Part shown: piece by piece, positions 28,209 through 38,014 of the stretch
Numbering within the stretch: the stretch's first letter is position 1
How the letters are laid out: each line of letters begins with the position of its first letter
DNA from: Nocardiopsis flavescens
GTDB taxonomy: Bacteria > Actinomycetota > Actinomycetes > Streptosporangiales > Streptosporangiaceae
NCBI RefSeq assembly: GCF_900141985.1
Contig: NZ_FQZK01000002.1
Location: forward strand, 372,001-436,000
Direction: 5' to 3'
DNA: 64,000 bases
The notes under the pieces: model-generated
Databases searched by the model: none
What the model was told of the DNA's origin: nothing
What the model saw: the letters and a program-made list of their open reading frames with translations, nothing else
Made by a program: the position numbers and the translations under genes

Positions 28209-29348
28209 GTGTTCTACCAGATCCTCTTCAGCTCGGTGCTGCGCCACCTGGACGCCGAGACGATCCACCGGGTGAGCTTCGGCGCCCTGCGCTGCGCCGC
28301 CGCGGTGCCCGGCGCGGTTGCCGCCGCCGAACGGGTCCTGGGCCCGCGCGAGCCCGAGCTGACCGTGCACGCGTTCGGCCGCGAGTTCCCCGGCCCGCTG
28401 GGGCTGGCGGCCGGGTTCGACAAGAACGCCGAGGGCCCCCGGGCCCTGGGCGCCCTCGGCTTCGGGTTCGTCGAGATCGGCACGGTCACCGCCCAGCCGC
28501 AGCCGGGCAACCCCCGTCCGCGCCTGGCCCGCCTGGTGGCGGACCGGGCCATCGTCAACCGGATGGGCTTCAACAACGAGGGGTCGGCGCTGGTCGCCGA
28601 GCGCCTGCACCACCGGCGGGGCGAGCCCGGCCCGGTCCTGGGGATCAACATCGGCAAGACCAAGGTCACGCCGGAGGACGAGGCCGAGGGCGACTACGCC
28701 GTCAGCGCCCGGCGCCTGGCCCCCTACGCCGACTACATGGTCGTCAACGTCAGCTCGCCCAACACCCCGGGCCTGCGCAGCCTCCAGAGCGTGGAGCGGC
28801 TGCGGCCGATCCTGTCCGCCGTGCGCGCGGCGCTGGCCGAGGCCGGGCGCCCGGAGCTGCCGCTGCTGGTCAAGATCGCCCCGGACCTGGCCGACGAGGA
28901 CGTCGACGCGGTCGCCGACCTGGCCTTGGAGCTGGGCCTGGACGGCGTGATCGCCACCAACACCACCATCTCCCGCGAGGGGCTCGCCGCCACCGCCGAG
29001 GAGGTCGAGGCGGCCGGGGGCGGCGGCCTGTCCGGCGCGCCCCTCAAGGACCGCTCCCTGGCGGTGCTGCGCCGCCTGCGCGCCCGGGTGGGCGACCGGG
29101 TCACGCTGGTCGCGGTGGGCGGCATCGACACCCCCGAGGACGCCTGGGCCCGCATCCGCGCGGGGGCCACCCTCGTCCAGGGCTACACCGGCCTCATCTA
29201 CGGCGGCCCGCTGTGGCCCCGCCGCATCAACCGCGGCCTGGCCCGCCTGGTCCGCGCCGCCGGGTACGCCTCGGTCGCCGAGGCCGTCGGCGCCGACGCC
29301 CCGGACGCGGCCCCGGCCGCCGGCGCCCCCGAGGCCGCCACCGCCTGA
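28209..29348 (+). CDS. pyrD: Dihydroorotate dehydrogenase (quinone), class 2
   Basis: This enzyme oxidises dihydroorotate to orotate in pyrimidine synthesis and passes electrons to the quinone pool. The 379-residue protein begins with a hydrophobic-faced helix for membrane contact. It then shows [37 protein letters not shown], the catalytic serine region [11 protein letters not shown], and the FMN-binding GGI and [10 protein letters not shown] motifs. The start is a GTG with a poor ribosome-binding site, 8 bp after the PAC2-type gene. The C-terminal 20 residues are Ala/Pro-rich. Confidence 0.95.
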   Translation: MFYQILFSSVLRHLDAETIHRVSFGALRCAAAVPGAVAAAERVLGPREPELTVHAFGREFPGPLGLAAGFDKNAEGPRALGALGFGFVEIGTVTAQPQPGNPRPRLARLVADRAIVNRMGFNNEGSALVAERLHHRRGEPGPVLGINIGKTKVTPEDEAEGDYAVSARRLAPYADYMVVNVSSPNTPGLRSLQSVERLRPILSAVRAALAEAGRPELPLLVKIAPDLADEDVDAVADLALELGLDGVIATNTTISREGLAATAEEVEAAGGGGLSGAPLKDRSLAVLRRLRARVGDRVTLVAVGGIDTPEDAWARIRAGATLVQGYTGLIYGGPLWPRRINRGLARLVRAAGYASVAEAVGADAPDAAPAAGAPEAATA

Positions 29349-29357
29349 CCGCACCGC

Positions 29358-29400
29358 CGACGGCCCGGCGCGGGGGACACGCCCCCGTACCGGGCCGTCG
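29358..29400. terminator. Bidirectional terminator between pyrD and the first NodB gene
   Basis: CGACGGCCCGG pairs with CCGGGCCGTCG and encloses a smaller GGGG/CCCC hairpin. It lies between convergent genes. Confidence 0.75.
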
Positions 29401-29406
29401 TGCGTG

Positions 29407-30948
29407 TTACCAGCTGCCGTCCCAGTCGGGCGGATAGGTCCCGCCCGGCTCGGGGTCGAACGCCTGTGTCGCGGTCACGAACGTGTAGCCGTCCGCGCGC
29501 AGCCGCTCGATGATCTCCGGCAGCGCCGCCACCGTCGGGGGCTGGGGGTCGTGCAGCAGGACCACCGAGCCCGGCTCCACCTGCCCCACCACGCGGTCGG
29601 CGATCGCGTCGCGGTCGGACCCGGTCCAGTCCTCGCTGTCGAGCGTCCACATCACCTCGGCCATGCCCTGCCGGGCCACCTCGGCCTTGACCGCGTCGTC
29701 GGTCGCCCCGAACGGCGGGCGGAACAGCTCCACGGTGTACCCGGTCTGGCGGCGCACCGCCGCGCTCACCATCGCCACCTGGGCGGGCAGCTCCTCCGGC
29801 TCGAAGTGCTCGGTGAGGCTCTCGTGCAGGTCGCCGTGGTTGGCCGGCTCGTGTCCCTCCGCGTAGATCCGCCGGGCCAGCCAGGGCCGGGTCAGCAGGG
29901 GGTCGCCGTTGAGGAAGAACGATGCCGTCACCTCCTCCTCGGCGAGGATGTCCAGCACGTGCGCGGTCGGGTCGACGGGGCCGTCGTCGAAGGTCAGGGC
30001 CACGCACTTGACCCCCGCGTCCGCGCAGTCCACGTCCGGTCCGCGCCCGGTGACCACCCCCGGGGGCACCGGGGCGGTCTCCGGCCCGGTGCCGGGGTCC
30101 GGCACCGACAGCACCGGCTCCGCGGTGAGCGAGGCCCGCCGGGCGCGCGCGCCCAGGTCCGACAGCAGCGGCTCGGCCCGTTCGGCGGCGACGACGGTCG
30201 CGATCCGGCCCGGGGAGGCGTCGGGAGGGTGGCCCTCCACGACGGGCGACAGGTGGCCGTCGTCGAACTCCACCACCAGGTCGCCGTCGGCGTTGAAGCC
30301 CATCGAGTCGTAGGTGCGCATGACCGGCAGCAGTCCCCGGCGGTCCACGTCGGGGTGGTCCTCCAGGGCCGCGCCGACCAGGCCGTTCAGCTCGGCCAGG
30401 GCCGCGTCGTCGGCCAGCAGCTCCGTGGCGTACCCGGTGTGTCCGGTGGCCACGTCGTACCAGTGCGTCGCGTACGCCCGGCGGATGCCGTGCAGGTCCT
30501 CCTCGGTGTTCACCAGCCGCACGCCCAGGACGCCCTCCCCGGCGGCGACGACCTGCCAGGCGATGTCCAGGGACACCGGGTCCCGGCTGGCGCCGCGGAA
30601 GTCCATGACCTCCCGGTCGATCCGCTCGCGCAGCGCCTCGGAGAACGCCTCCGCGCCCGGGAACTCCGGGTGGGCGACGGAGACCTCCACGTCCTCGGGG
30701 ACGTAGGGGTGGCCGGGGAAGTCGTCACCGCCGCCGTTCCACTCGGTCACCGGGTCCCCGGGCCCGTCGACGAGCACGGTCACGGCCTCCGGGTCGGCGT
30801 CGGCGGGGGCCGCCGCGGGCTGGTTCTCGCAGCCCGCCAGCGGCAGCGCCACCGCGACGGCGGCCCCCGCCGCCCACGGCAGCAGGCGCGCGTGCCTCCC
30901 CCCGCGGGGGAGGGCCTGCTTCGGACGCGTGCGGGTCGACGAGAACAC
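29407..30948 (-). CDS. Lipoprotein polysaccharide deacetylase (NodB domain), paralogue 1
   Basis: The 513-residue protein has a lipoprotein signal with lipobox LAGC (Cys about 40). An N-terminal domain of about 240 residues resembles the RsiV/DUF3298-type region found before such deacetylases (inference). The NodB domain shows TFDDGP, NHGDLHES, RPPFG and LLHD. It would remove acetyl groups from wall polysaccharide or peptidoglycan outside the cell. Motif 2 has Gly where Ser/Thr is usual. A paralogue lies just upstream on the same strand. Confidence 0.88.
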   Translation of the reverse strand: MFSSTRTRPKQALPRGGRHARLLPWAAGAAVAVALPLAGCENQPAAAPADADPEAVTVLVDGPGDPVTEWNGGGDDFPGHPYVPEDVEVSVAHPEFPGAEAFSEALRERIDREVMDFRGASRDPVSLDIAWQVVAAGEGVLGVRLVNTEEDLHGIRRAYATHWYDVATGHTGYATELLADDAALAELNGLVGAALEDHPDVDRRGLLPVMRTYDSMGFNADGDLVVEFDDGHLSPVVEGHPPDASPGRIATVVAAERAEPLLSDLGARARRASLTAEPVLSVPDPGTGPETAPVPPGVVTGRGPDVDCADAGVKCVALTFDDGPVDPTAHVLDILAEEEVTASFFLNGDPLLTRPWLARRIYAEGHEPANHGDLHESLTEHFEPEELPAQVAMVSAAVRRQTGYTVELFRPPFGATDDAVKAEVARQGMAEVMWTLDSEDWTGSDRDAIADRVVGQVEPGSVVLLHDPQPPTVAALPEIIERLRADGYTFVTATQAFDPEPGGTYPPDWDGSW

Positions 30949-31069
30949 CGGACTCCCTCATCCAGAACGTGTGCACCGGGGCTGATGGGTGCAACATAGG
31001 GGAACCCGGCGGCCTCGCCGTGACGCTGACCACATGTGGTCAGCGGCTCCGGTGCCGTCGATCCCGCCC

Positions 31070-32647
31070 CTAGTCCCCGGGCCGGTGCGACCGCTCCTGG
31101 GCGCCGTCGGAGGGCGCGTCCGCGGGCGGCTCGTCGGGCACGCCGTCCACGTACCGCTCGCCGGGCTCGGTGTCCCCCAGCAGCTGCGACACGGTCACCA
31201 TCCGGTAGCCCTGCGCGTCCAGCTCCCGCACGATCTTGTGGGAGGCGGCGATGGTGCTGGGGTGGATGTCGTGCATGAGGATGATCGCGCCGTCCGAGGC
31301 CCCGTCGATCGCGCGGTCCGCGACCACCGAGGGGTCGCGGTCCTTCCAGTCGTTGGTGTCGATGCTCCACAGGACCTGGGCCAGGCCCATGTCCCGGGTC
31401 ACCGAGCCGACGTTGTCGTTCGTCGACCCGTACGGGGGGCGCATGAGGTCCATGGTGTAGCCGGTCTCCCGGTACACCAGGGCCTGCACCGTGTCCAGGT
31501 CGGCGTGCACCCCGTCGGCCCCCATCCCGGCCAGGTCGGGGTGGTTCAGGGTGTGGTTGGCGATCTCGTGCCCCTCGGCGTAGGCGCGCCGCACCGTGCG
31601 CGGGTGCTCCATCACCGGCAGCCCGGTGACGAAGAAGGACGCCCGGGCGTCGTACTCGGCGAGCAGGTCCAGCAGTTCGGGGGTGCCCCCGCCGGGGCCG
31701 TCGTCGTAGGTCAGGGCCACGCACTTCACCTCGGGGTCGGCGCAGTCCACCGCGTCGTCGACCGGGGGCAGGACGCCCGGGACCGGCTCGTCGGCGGGCC
31801 CGCCGTCCCCCTGCGGCGCCGCGGAGACGGAGAACTCCTCGACCCCGGTGGTGGCCGCGCGCTGCGCCCGCCGTCCGAAGCCCGACAGCAGCGGCTCGGC
31901 CTCGGCCCGCTCCACGACCGCCGTCAGCGGTCCGGCACCGGGCGCGGCGACCTGGCCCGCGTCGAACTCCACCACCAGGTCGCCGTCCGGGTTGAACCCG
32001 ACCGAGTCGTACAGCGAGGCCACCGGCAGCACCGCGCCCGCGTCGGCGGAGTCGCCGAGCCGGTCGCGCACCAGCGCGTTGAGGGCGGCCAGCCCGCTCT
32101 GTCCGTCCAGCAGCGACTGCGACCCGCGGGTGGTTCCGTCGCCGGTGTCGTACCAGTAGGTGGCGCGGGTCTCCTTCTCGCCCTCGGAGTCGGTCTCCGC
32201 GTTGGCCATGCGCACGCCGATGAGGCCGTCGGAGGCGGCGGTGACGCTCCACCCCGCCCGGTAGGACTCGGCCCCCGGGCTGGCGGTGTCGAACGCCCGC
32301 ACCTCGGCGGCCAGCCGCTCGCGCAGGAACGCGGTGAGCGGCTCGGCGTTGGGCAGGACCGGGAAGGACACCTCGGCGGGGACCCCGTCGTACTCCAGGG
32401 CCTCCTCCTCCAGCCCGGTCAGGGCGGCGGGGTCGACCACGGTCAGCGCGTCGGGCTCGCCCGAGGCCGGGAGCCGCTGCTCCACGGCGTCGGCGATCCC
32501 GTGCGCGACGCCGCCGGCCGGGCCCGCCCCCAATGACTCCGGTGGTCGCACCGACAACAGCACCATGCCCGCCAGCACGACCAGGGAGACTCCCACGGTG
32601 ATCACGGGGTGATCGGGTGTCATGGTGGTTCGGGACAGCTTGTTCAC
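31070..32647 (-). CDS. Membrane-anchored polysaccharide deacetylase (NodB domain), paralogue 2
   Basis: The 525-residue protein starts at GTG 32647, with GGAGAA 7 nt upstream. It has an N-terminal membrane segment (ITVGVSLVVLAGMVLLSV) instead of a lipobox. An extracytoplasmic domain equivalent to that of the neighbour follows, and then NodB: TYDDGP, NHTLNH, RPPYG and LMHD. All five catalytic motifs are canonical. The two genes likely arose by tandem duplication followed by a change of anchor. The tail is Pro/Asp-rich. Confidence 0.88.
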   Translation of the reverse strand: MNKLSRTTMTPDHPVITVGVSLVVLAGMVLLSVRPPESLGAGPAGGVAHGIADAVEQRLPASGEPDALTVVDPAALTGLEEEALEYDGVPAEVSFPVLPNAEPLTAFLRERLAAEVRAFDTASPGAESYRAGWSVTAASDGLIGVRMANAETDSEGEKETRATYWYDTGDGTTRGSQSLLDGQSGLAALNALVRDRLGDSADAGAVLPVASLYDSVGFNPDGDLVVEFDAGQVAAPGAGPLTAVVERAEAEPLLSGFGRRAQRAATTGVEEFSVSAAPQGDGGPADEPVPGVLPPVDDAVDCADPEVKCVALTYDDGPGGGTPELLDLLAEYDARASFFVTGLPVMEHPRTVRRAYAEGHEIANHTLNHPDLAGMGADGVHADLDTVQALVYRETGYTMDLMRPPYGSTNDNVGSVTRDMGLAQVLWSIDTNDWKDRDPSVVADRAIDGASDGAIILMHDIHPSTIAASHKIVRELDAQGYRMVTVSQLLGDTEPGERYVDGVPDEPPADAPSDGAQERSHRPGD

Positions 32648-32821
32648 CAGGGGTTCTCCGCGTCCATCTCGCAGACGAACGTGCGCGGGGCCGGGCGGGG
32701 ACGCCACCGCGCGACGTCTTCATCGGGTGTGACGCCGCCCACGGGCGGAGGGTTCGTACTCCGGGGCGGCGAGGGGCACAAGGGGGGTATGCCGGGGGTC
32801 AGGGGCGAAGGGGGATCTCCC

Positions 32822-32827
32822 TATACT
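32822..32827 (+). promoter_or_regulatory. -10 box of the metE promoter
   Basis: The hexamer TATACT lies 8 bp before the first base of the riboswitch P1 stem, so the transcript would start at about 32834. No clear -35 box is visible. Confidence 0.55.
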
Positions 32828-32834
32828 TGCAGCC

Positions 32835-33065
32835 GTGGAAGGTACGCGCGCCATTCCCGCGCCGGGGAGCCCCCGGAGCGGCGGCGCGCGTCGCAAGAGG
32901 GAACCCGGTGCGAGTCCGGGACTGCCCCGCAGCGGTGTACGGGAACGACCCCCGCCATGAAGCACTGGTGGCCCGATCGCAAGATCCGGGCGCCGGGAAG
33001 CGGCGGACACTAGGAGACCGGTGTCACGACCGGTCGCGCCCGTGAGTCCGAATACCTGCCTCCAC
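32835..33065 (+). ncRNA. Cobalamin (B12) riboswitch
   Basis: The leader has the conserved cobalamin aptamer blocks. The core from about 32896 contains AGAGGGAACCCGGTGCGAGT, followed by the CCCCGC segment near 32924. The B12 box AGTCCGAATACCTGCC is at 33045-33060. P1 pairs GTGGA/AGGT at 32835-32843 with ACCT and TCCAC at 33054-33065. It precedes metE, the B12-independent methionine synthase, a classic arrangement in which B12 shuts off the gene. The expected output is repression. Confidence 0.93.
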
Positions 33066-33161
33066 CCGGCGGCGCACCCGTGCCGCCGGTGGTCCCGCGC
33101 CCCGAGGGAGGGCCGAGGTCGGTACCCGGCGCGCCCTTCACACGGCGTCCCTCCGGTGTGC

Positions 33162-33203
33162 CCCTCGTCGACCCCGCGGCCGGTACCGGGCCTTCGACGA
33201 GGG
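33162..33203 (+). promoter_or_regulatory. Candidate ribosome-binding-site sequestering hairpin of metE
   Basis: CCCTCGTCGA at 33162-33171 is the perfect complement of TCGACGAGGG at 33194-33203. The second arm overlaps the start of the GAGGGAGAG ribosome-binding site, with the ATG at 33216. It fits the expression platform of the riboswitch. Confidence 0.55.
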
Positions 33204-33215
33204 AGAGAAGCTGTC

Positions 33216-35486
33216 ATGAACACCACCCCCGCGCCCACCGTGCGCTCCACGGTGCACGGCTACCCGCGCATCGGACCCGACCGCGAGCTCAAGCGCGCCG
33301 AGGAGTCCTACTGGAGGGGCGCCACCACCGCGGCCGAGCTGGAGCGGGTCGCCGCGGACCTGCGACTGGACACCTACGCCCGGCTGCGCGCCGCCGGGAT
33401 CGACGACATCCCCTCCAACACGTTCTCCTACTACGACCAGGTGCTGGACACCGCCGTCCTGTTCGGCCTCGTCCCGGCCCGGTTCGAGGACCCGACCGCG
33501 GCCTCCGGCGCCGACGGCCGGCTGGGCCGCTACTTCGCGCTGGCCCGCGGCGTCCAGGGCGCCCCGCCCCTGGAGATGACCAAGTGGTTCGACACCAACT
33601 ACCACTACCTGGTCCCCGAGCTCTCCCCGGACGTGCGGCCGCGCGCCGCCGGCGACAAGCCCGTCGCCGAGTTCCGCGAGGCATTGGAGGCCGGGTACCG
33701 CACCCGCCCGGTGCTGGTCGGCCCGCTCACCTTCCTGCTGCTGTCCAAGGCCGCCGACGACGCGCCGCGCGGCTGGTCGCCCCTCGCCCTGCTCGACGAC
33801 CTCCTGGACGCCTACGCCTCCGTGCTGGCCGACCTGCGGGCCGCCGGGGCCGAGGAGGTCCAGCTGGACGAGCCGGTGCTGGCTACCGACGAGGGCCGGG
33901 CCGCGCTCGCGCACCTGGAGCGCTCCTACACCGTGCTGGGCGGGCTGGCCGACCGGCCGCGGCTCCTGGTCTCCACCTACTTCGGCTCCATCGGCGCGGA
34001 CGCCCTGCGCGTCCTCAAGGAGTCCCCGGTCGAGGCGGTGGGCCTGGACCTGGTCACCGACGACGAGGGCGTCGCCGACCTGACCGCCGTGTCCGGGCTG
34101 GGCTCCACCCGGCTGGTCGCGGGCGTGGTCGAGGGCCGCAACGTCTGGCGCACGGACGTCCCGGCGGCCGTGGCCACCCTGGGCACCCTGCTGGGCCTGG
34201 CCGACGAGATCGCCGTGAGCACCTCCTGCTCGCTGCTGCACGTGCCCATCGACCTGGACGCCGAGACGTCCCTGGCCCCCGAGCTGCGCGCCGCGCTGGC
34301 CTTCGCCGAGCAGAAGACCCGCGAGGTCGCCCTGCTGGGCCGGGTGCTGTCCGCGGGCACCGCCGACGGCCGCGACACCGGGCCGGCCCCCGCCGGGGCG
34401 GCGTTCGTGGACTCCCGCGTGCGCGCCCGCCTGGAGGCGCTGGGCCCGGACGCCTACGAGCGCCCGCAGGAGCGCGGCGCCCCCAGCGGCCTGGCGCTGA
34501 CCACGACCACGATCGGGTCGTTCCCGCAGACCGCGGAGCTGCGCCGGGCCCGCGCCGCGCACCGCCGCGGCGAGCTGGGGGAGCAGGAGTACAAGGAGGT
34601 GCTGCGCGCCGAGATCGACCGGGTCATCGCCCTCCAGGAGGACATCGGCCTGGACGTGCTCGTCCACGGCGAGCCCGAGCGCAACGACATGGTCCAGTAC
34701 TTCGCCGAGTTGCTCCGGGGGTACGCCACCACGGAGAACGGCTGGGTGCAGTCCTACGGCTCCCGCTGCGTGCGCCCGCCGATCCTCTTCGGGGACGTCT
34801 CGCGTCCCGAGCCGATGACGGTGGAGTGGATCACCTACGCCCAGTCGCGCACGCAGAAGCCGGTCAAGGGCATGCTGACCGGTCCGGTCACCATGCTCGC
34901 CTGGTCGTTCGTGCGCACCGACCAGCCGCTGGGGGAGACCGCCCGCCAGGTGGCCCTGGCCCTGCGCGACGAGGTCGCCGACCTGGAGCGGGCCGGGATC
35001 CGGCACATCCAGGTGGACGAGGCGGCGCTGCGCGAGCTGCTGCCGCTGCGCGAGGAGAAGCGCGCGGAGTACCTGGACTGGGCCGTGGGCTCCTTCCGCC
35101 TGGCCACCTCGGGCGTCTCGCCGACCACGACCGTGCACACCCACATGTGCTACTCCGAGTTCGGCCTGATCGTCGACGGCATCGAGGCGCTGGACGCCGA
35201 CGTGACCAGCGTCGAGGCGGCCCGCTCGCGCATGGAGCTGGTGGAGGACCTGGGCCGCCGCGGCTACCGGCGGGGCATCGGCCCCGGCGTGTACGACATC
35301 CACTCCCCGCGGGTGCCCTCGGTGGAGGAGGTCGAGGCGTCCCTGCGCCTGGCGGTGTCGCACATCGACGCCGGGGGGCTGTGGGTCAACCCCGACTGCG
35401 GCCTGAAGACCCGCGGCTACGAGGAGGCCGAGCAGGCCCTGCGCAACATGGTCGAGGCCGCCCGCAGGGTCCGCGCCGACCTGTAG
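33216..35486 (+). CDS. metE: Cobalamin-independent methionine synthase
   Basis: MetE transfers the methyl group from methyltetrahydropteroyl-glutamate directly to homocysteine and needs zinc. The 756-residue protein is full length. The N-terminal domain opens with GYPRIGPDRELKRA. The C-terminal catalytic domain has the zinc ligands HMCYSE (about 641-646) and the late cysteine of WVNPDCGLKTRG (about 725). The start codon follows a GAGGGAGAG ribosome-binding site. Expression is controlled by the upstream cobalamin riboswitch. Confidence 0.97.
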   Translation: MNTTPAPTVRSTVHGYPRIGPDRELKRAEESYWRGATTAAELERVAADLRLDTYARLRAAGIDDIPSNTFSYYDQVLDTAVLFGLVPARFEDPTAASGADGRLGRYFALARGVQGAPPLEMTKWFDTNYHYLVPELSPDVRPRAAGDKPVAEFREALEAGYRTRPVLVGPLTFLLLSKAADDAPRGWSPLALLDDLLDAYASVLADLRAAGAEEVQLDEPVLATDEGRAALAHLERSYTVLGGLADRPRLLVSTYFGSIGADALRVLKESPVEAVGLDLVTDDEGVADLTAVSGLGSTRLVAGVVEGRNVWRTDVPAAVATLGTLLGLADEIAVSTSCSLLHVPIDLDAETSLAPELRAALAFAEQKTREVALLGRVLSAGTADGRDTGPAPAGAAFVDSRVRARLEALGPDAYERPQERGAPSGLALTTTTIGSFPQTAELRRARAAHRRGELGEQEYKEVLRAEIDRVIALQEDIGLDVLVHGEPERNDMVQYFAELLRGYATTENGWVQSYGSRCVRPPILFGDVSRPEPMTVEWITYAQSRTQKPVKGMLTGPVTMLAWSFVRTDQPLGETARQVALALRDEVADLERAGIRHIQVDEAALRELLPLREEKRAEYLDWAVGSFRLATSGVSPTTTVHTHMCYSEFGLIVDGIEALDADVTSVEAARSRMELVEDLGRRGYRRGIGPGVYDIHSPRVPSVEEVEASLRLAVSHIDAGGLWVNPDCGLKTRGYEEAEQALRNMVEAARRVRADL

Positions 35487-35521
35487 GGGCCGGGGTCCGG
35501 CCGCGGGGCCGGAGTACGGGA

Positions 35522-35557
35522 ACGGGGGGCCGCGGCGCGACGGCCGCGGCCCCCCGT
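35522..35557. terminator. Bidirectional terminator between metE and the membrane protein
   Basis: A 14-bp perfect stem (ACGGGGGGCCGCGG and complement) lies between two convergent genes. Confidence 0.75.
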
Positions 35558-35585
35558 GGTGCCCGGGGTGCCCGAGGGGACCGGG

Positions 35586-36566
35586 TCAGGCGGCGCCGAG
35601 CAGCGCCAGCGCGTCCTCGCCCGCCATGGTCATCGTCTCCTCGATGTCGTCGGGGAGCGTGAACTTCTCGACGTCGGAGTCCGAGGCGTCGAACGACGGG
35701 CTCATCGTGTACGTGACCTCGATGTTGACGTTGCCCGAACGGATCAGCACGGCGGCCTTGGGGACGATCTGGCCGAGGAAGTCGTACTTCGTGGTGATGA
35801 AGACGGCCTCGTCGCCCAGCGCGACCTCCGTGTCCTGGTCCAGGTGCTCGGAGTCGTACAGGGAGTACGAGCCCTCGCCGCGGAAGTTGGCCACCGCGTC
35901 CTGGTACTCGGACTTGGCGCCCTCGATGGAGTCCGAGCCCGCGTAGGGGGTCTGGTACAGCACGTCGTAGGTGCCGAACATGGTGCTCGGGTTGCCCTCC
36001 GGCGCGGAACCGCTGATGTCGGAGCAGGAGGACCGGTTGTCGCTGTTGCTCTTGGAGCCGTCCTGGCCCAGGAGCAGGCCCTCGGCCACCCGGTCGGTCA
36101 GCGCCTCGCAGGGCTCGATGGGCAGGGCGTACGGGGGCTCGCCCGCCGGACCGCCGCCGCCCGCGGGCTCCTCGGCGGGCTCTTCCGCAGGCTCCTCCGC
36201 CGGCTCGGAGACCTCCGTGGTGGGCTCCGGCGCGGCGACGGTGCCGCCCGGGTCCCGGCCGTTGGTGGCGAGCATGACGATCAGCGCGACCACCAGGACG
36301 GCGATGACCGCACCGCCGCCGATGACCACCCACAGCGCGGCCTTGCCGCCGCTCTTGGGCTGCTGCGGCGGCGGGTAGCCGCCGGGGGGACCGTAGGCGG
36401 GCTGTCCGCCCGTGTACGCGCCCTGCTGGGCGTACCCCGGCTGGCCGCCGGTGTGGGGGTCGCCGTAGGGGCCGCCCGGCGGCGGGCCGTAGGGAGGCTG
36501 GCCCCCCGTGCCGTCACCGCCGTACGGATTCTGCGGTGGCTGGTTGTAAGGTCCGTTTTCGCTCAT
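35586..36566 (-). CDS. Membrane protein with Pro/Gly/Tyr-rich cytoplasmic tail
   Basis: The protein has 326 residues. The first 72 are Pro, Gly, Gln and Tyr-rich, a low-complexity cytoplasmic segment common in actinobacterial envelope proteins. A membrane helix follows (about 76-99), then an EPAEEPAEEPAEEPA linker and an outside domain of about 190 residues with two cysteines (EPCEAL and RSSCSD) that could form a disulfide. The outer domain vaguely recalls DUF3558-like proteins. The function is unknown. Confidence 0.7.
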   Translation of the reverse strand: MSENGPYNQPPQNPYGGDGTGGQPPYGPPPGGPYGDPHTGGQPGYAQQGAYTGGQPAYGPPGGYPPPQQPKSGGKAALWVVIGGGAVIAVLVVALIVMLATNGRDPGGTVAAPEPTTEVSEPAEEPAEEPAEEPAGGGGPAGEPPYALPIEPCEALTDRVAEGLLLGQDGSKSNSDNRSSCSDISGSAPEGNPSTMFGTYDVLYQTPYAGSDSIEGAKSEYQDAVANFRGEGSYSLYDSEHLDQDTEVALGDEAVFITTKYDFLGQIVPKAAVLIRSGNVNIEVTYTMSPSFDASDSDVEKFTLPDDIEETMTMAGEDALALLGAA

Positions 36567-36970
36567 GGCTCCCCTCGCCCGGATGATGTGTTGACGTGTT
36601 GTCTGGGACGCGTGTCGGCGCCGGTGGGTTCGTGTGACTTTCCGAAGTCGGGTCGTCAGGGACGCCGGGAGCGTTCACACGGGCAGGGCGCACCCCCCGT
36701 GGCCACCTGACCGCGGGCGAGAACGGGGGAAGCGGGGGCGGGGCGGACCCTGGTGTCTCCGGGTGGCCCCGGGCCCTCGGGCCGGGGGCGGCCGGCGGGT
36801 CTTCCGCAGGCCGGGACGTGAGCATCCTAATCCGCGCACCCGGCGGAGCGGCAGGTCGGGGTGGGGGTCCGTGCGTGAATCGTCACTGTTTCGTGTCGGT
36901 CGCGTGCACTGTTCGCCCCCGGGCCCCCGCCCTCGGAACGTCCCCCCCCCGGGGCGGGCGCGGGCCCGGC
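36567..36970. other. Intergenic region, probable terminator and promoter
   Basis: These 404 bp lie between two minus-strand genes. Near 36918-36970 GC arms (CGGGCCC, GGGCG) could form the terminator of the upstream peptidase gene. The segment near 36567-36660 is less GC-rich and probably carries the promoter of the downstream membrane protein. No gene was seen. Confidence 0.45.
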
Positions 36971-38014
36971 TCAGAACATGGAGATGTGCACGTGGTCGAA
37001 GTGGTTCTCGGTGATGCTGCCGCGGTCGGCCATCGCGCGCCAGCCGGTGTCGCCGCGCCGGACGTCCCAGATCTGCTGGCGGTAGATGATGTACATGATC
37101 CCGAGGCGGTCGGCGTTCTCGCGGCCCCACTCGGCGATCGCCCAGCCGCGGTCGATCTGCTCCTGACCAGGCATCTGCCCGTTGCCGTCCACCATGAAGT
37201 CGCAGGCGCGGCCCTTGGGGTGCTCGCCCACGACCCAGCCGCCGACCGCCCGGTAGCAGCCGACGCCGCCGACGTCGCGGCCCTCGCCGAACTCCTCGAT
37301 GACCAGCTCGCGCATCTGCTCGGTGCGCGGTGTGATGTTGTATTGGCCGCCCATGGGCTGGTTGGGGTGGTCCGCGATCATCTCCTGGACCTCCCCCCGG
37401 CGCTCCTCCAGCGACTCCAGGTCGGCCTCGGCCTCGGCCAGGGTCGTCTGCGCCGCCTCCTGGGCCTTCTCGTCGCGCTCCAGGGCCTGCTCCAGCTCGG
37501 CGATCTTGTCCTGGTTGCTCGTGGCCAGGTAGTCGATCGCGACGGCGCGGTCGATGATCTGGTCGGGGTCGGCGTCGACGAACAGCGACATGGCCGGGTC
37601 GATGCCGTTGCCGGTGTAGGAGGCGTACGCCAGGGCGCGGACCTGCTCCTTGGAGGCCTGGGCCTCCTCGGCGGTGTCCTCGGCCCGGTTCGTCGCGCGC
37701 TCGGCCTCCTGGATGACGCCCTCCATGTCGCGCAGCTCGCCGTTGTACTCCTCGCCGAGCTCCTCGGCGCGGTCGCGCAGCGTCTGCATGTCCTCCGGCT
37801 CCCGCGGCAGTGCCAGGGCCGGGGCCTGGGGGAGCGCGACGAGCGACGCCCCCAGGGCGACGGCGAGGGCGGCGGCGCGCGTCCGGCCGGCGCCGCGGCG
37901 CCGGGGGAGTGCGGACACCAGGTCGGACAGCGCCTCGCGCCAGGTCGCGGCAGCGGGGTCGGGAGCCCAGAAGTCGGCGAACTCGTCCACTCGGCTCGGG
38001 TGATCGGGGTGCAC
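36971..38014 (-). CDS. Coiled-coil secreted peptidase-like protein (M15/ARB_07466-type C-terminal domain)
   Basis: The protein has 347 residues. An unusual N-terminal segment of about 40 residues precedes a hydrophobic signal-like stretch (about 48-70), followed by a long coiled coil (about 80-215). The C-terminal domain has GEHPKGRACDFMVDG and NHFDHVHISMF, with His and Asp spaced like zinc ligands of D-Ala-D-Ala peptidase relatives. It would act on peptidoglycan outside the cell, resembling NlpC/P60-partner coiled-coil hydrolases. The GTG start has GAGGAG 10 nt upstream. Confidence 0.75.
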   Translation of the reverse strand: MHPDHPSRVDEFADFWAPDPAAATWREALSDLVSALPRRRGAGRTRAAALAVALGASLVALPQAPALALPREPEDMQTLRDRAEELGEEYNGELRDMEGVIQEAERATNRAEDTAEEAQASKEQVRALAYASYTGNGIDPAMSLFVDADPDQIIDRAVAIDYLATSNQDKIAELEQALERDEKAQEAAQTTLAEAEADLESLEERRGEVQEMIADHPNQPMGGQYNITPRTEQMRELVIEEFGEGRDVGGVGCYRAVGGWVVGEHPKGRACDFMVDGNGQMPGQEQIDRGWAIAEWGRENADRLGIMYIIYRQQIWDVRRGDTGWRAMADRGSITENHFDHVHISMF

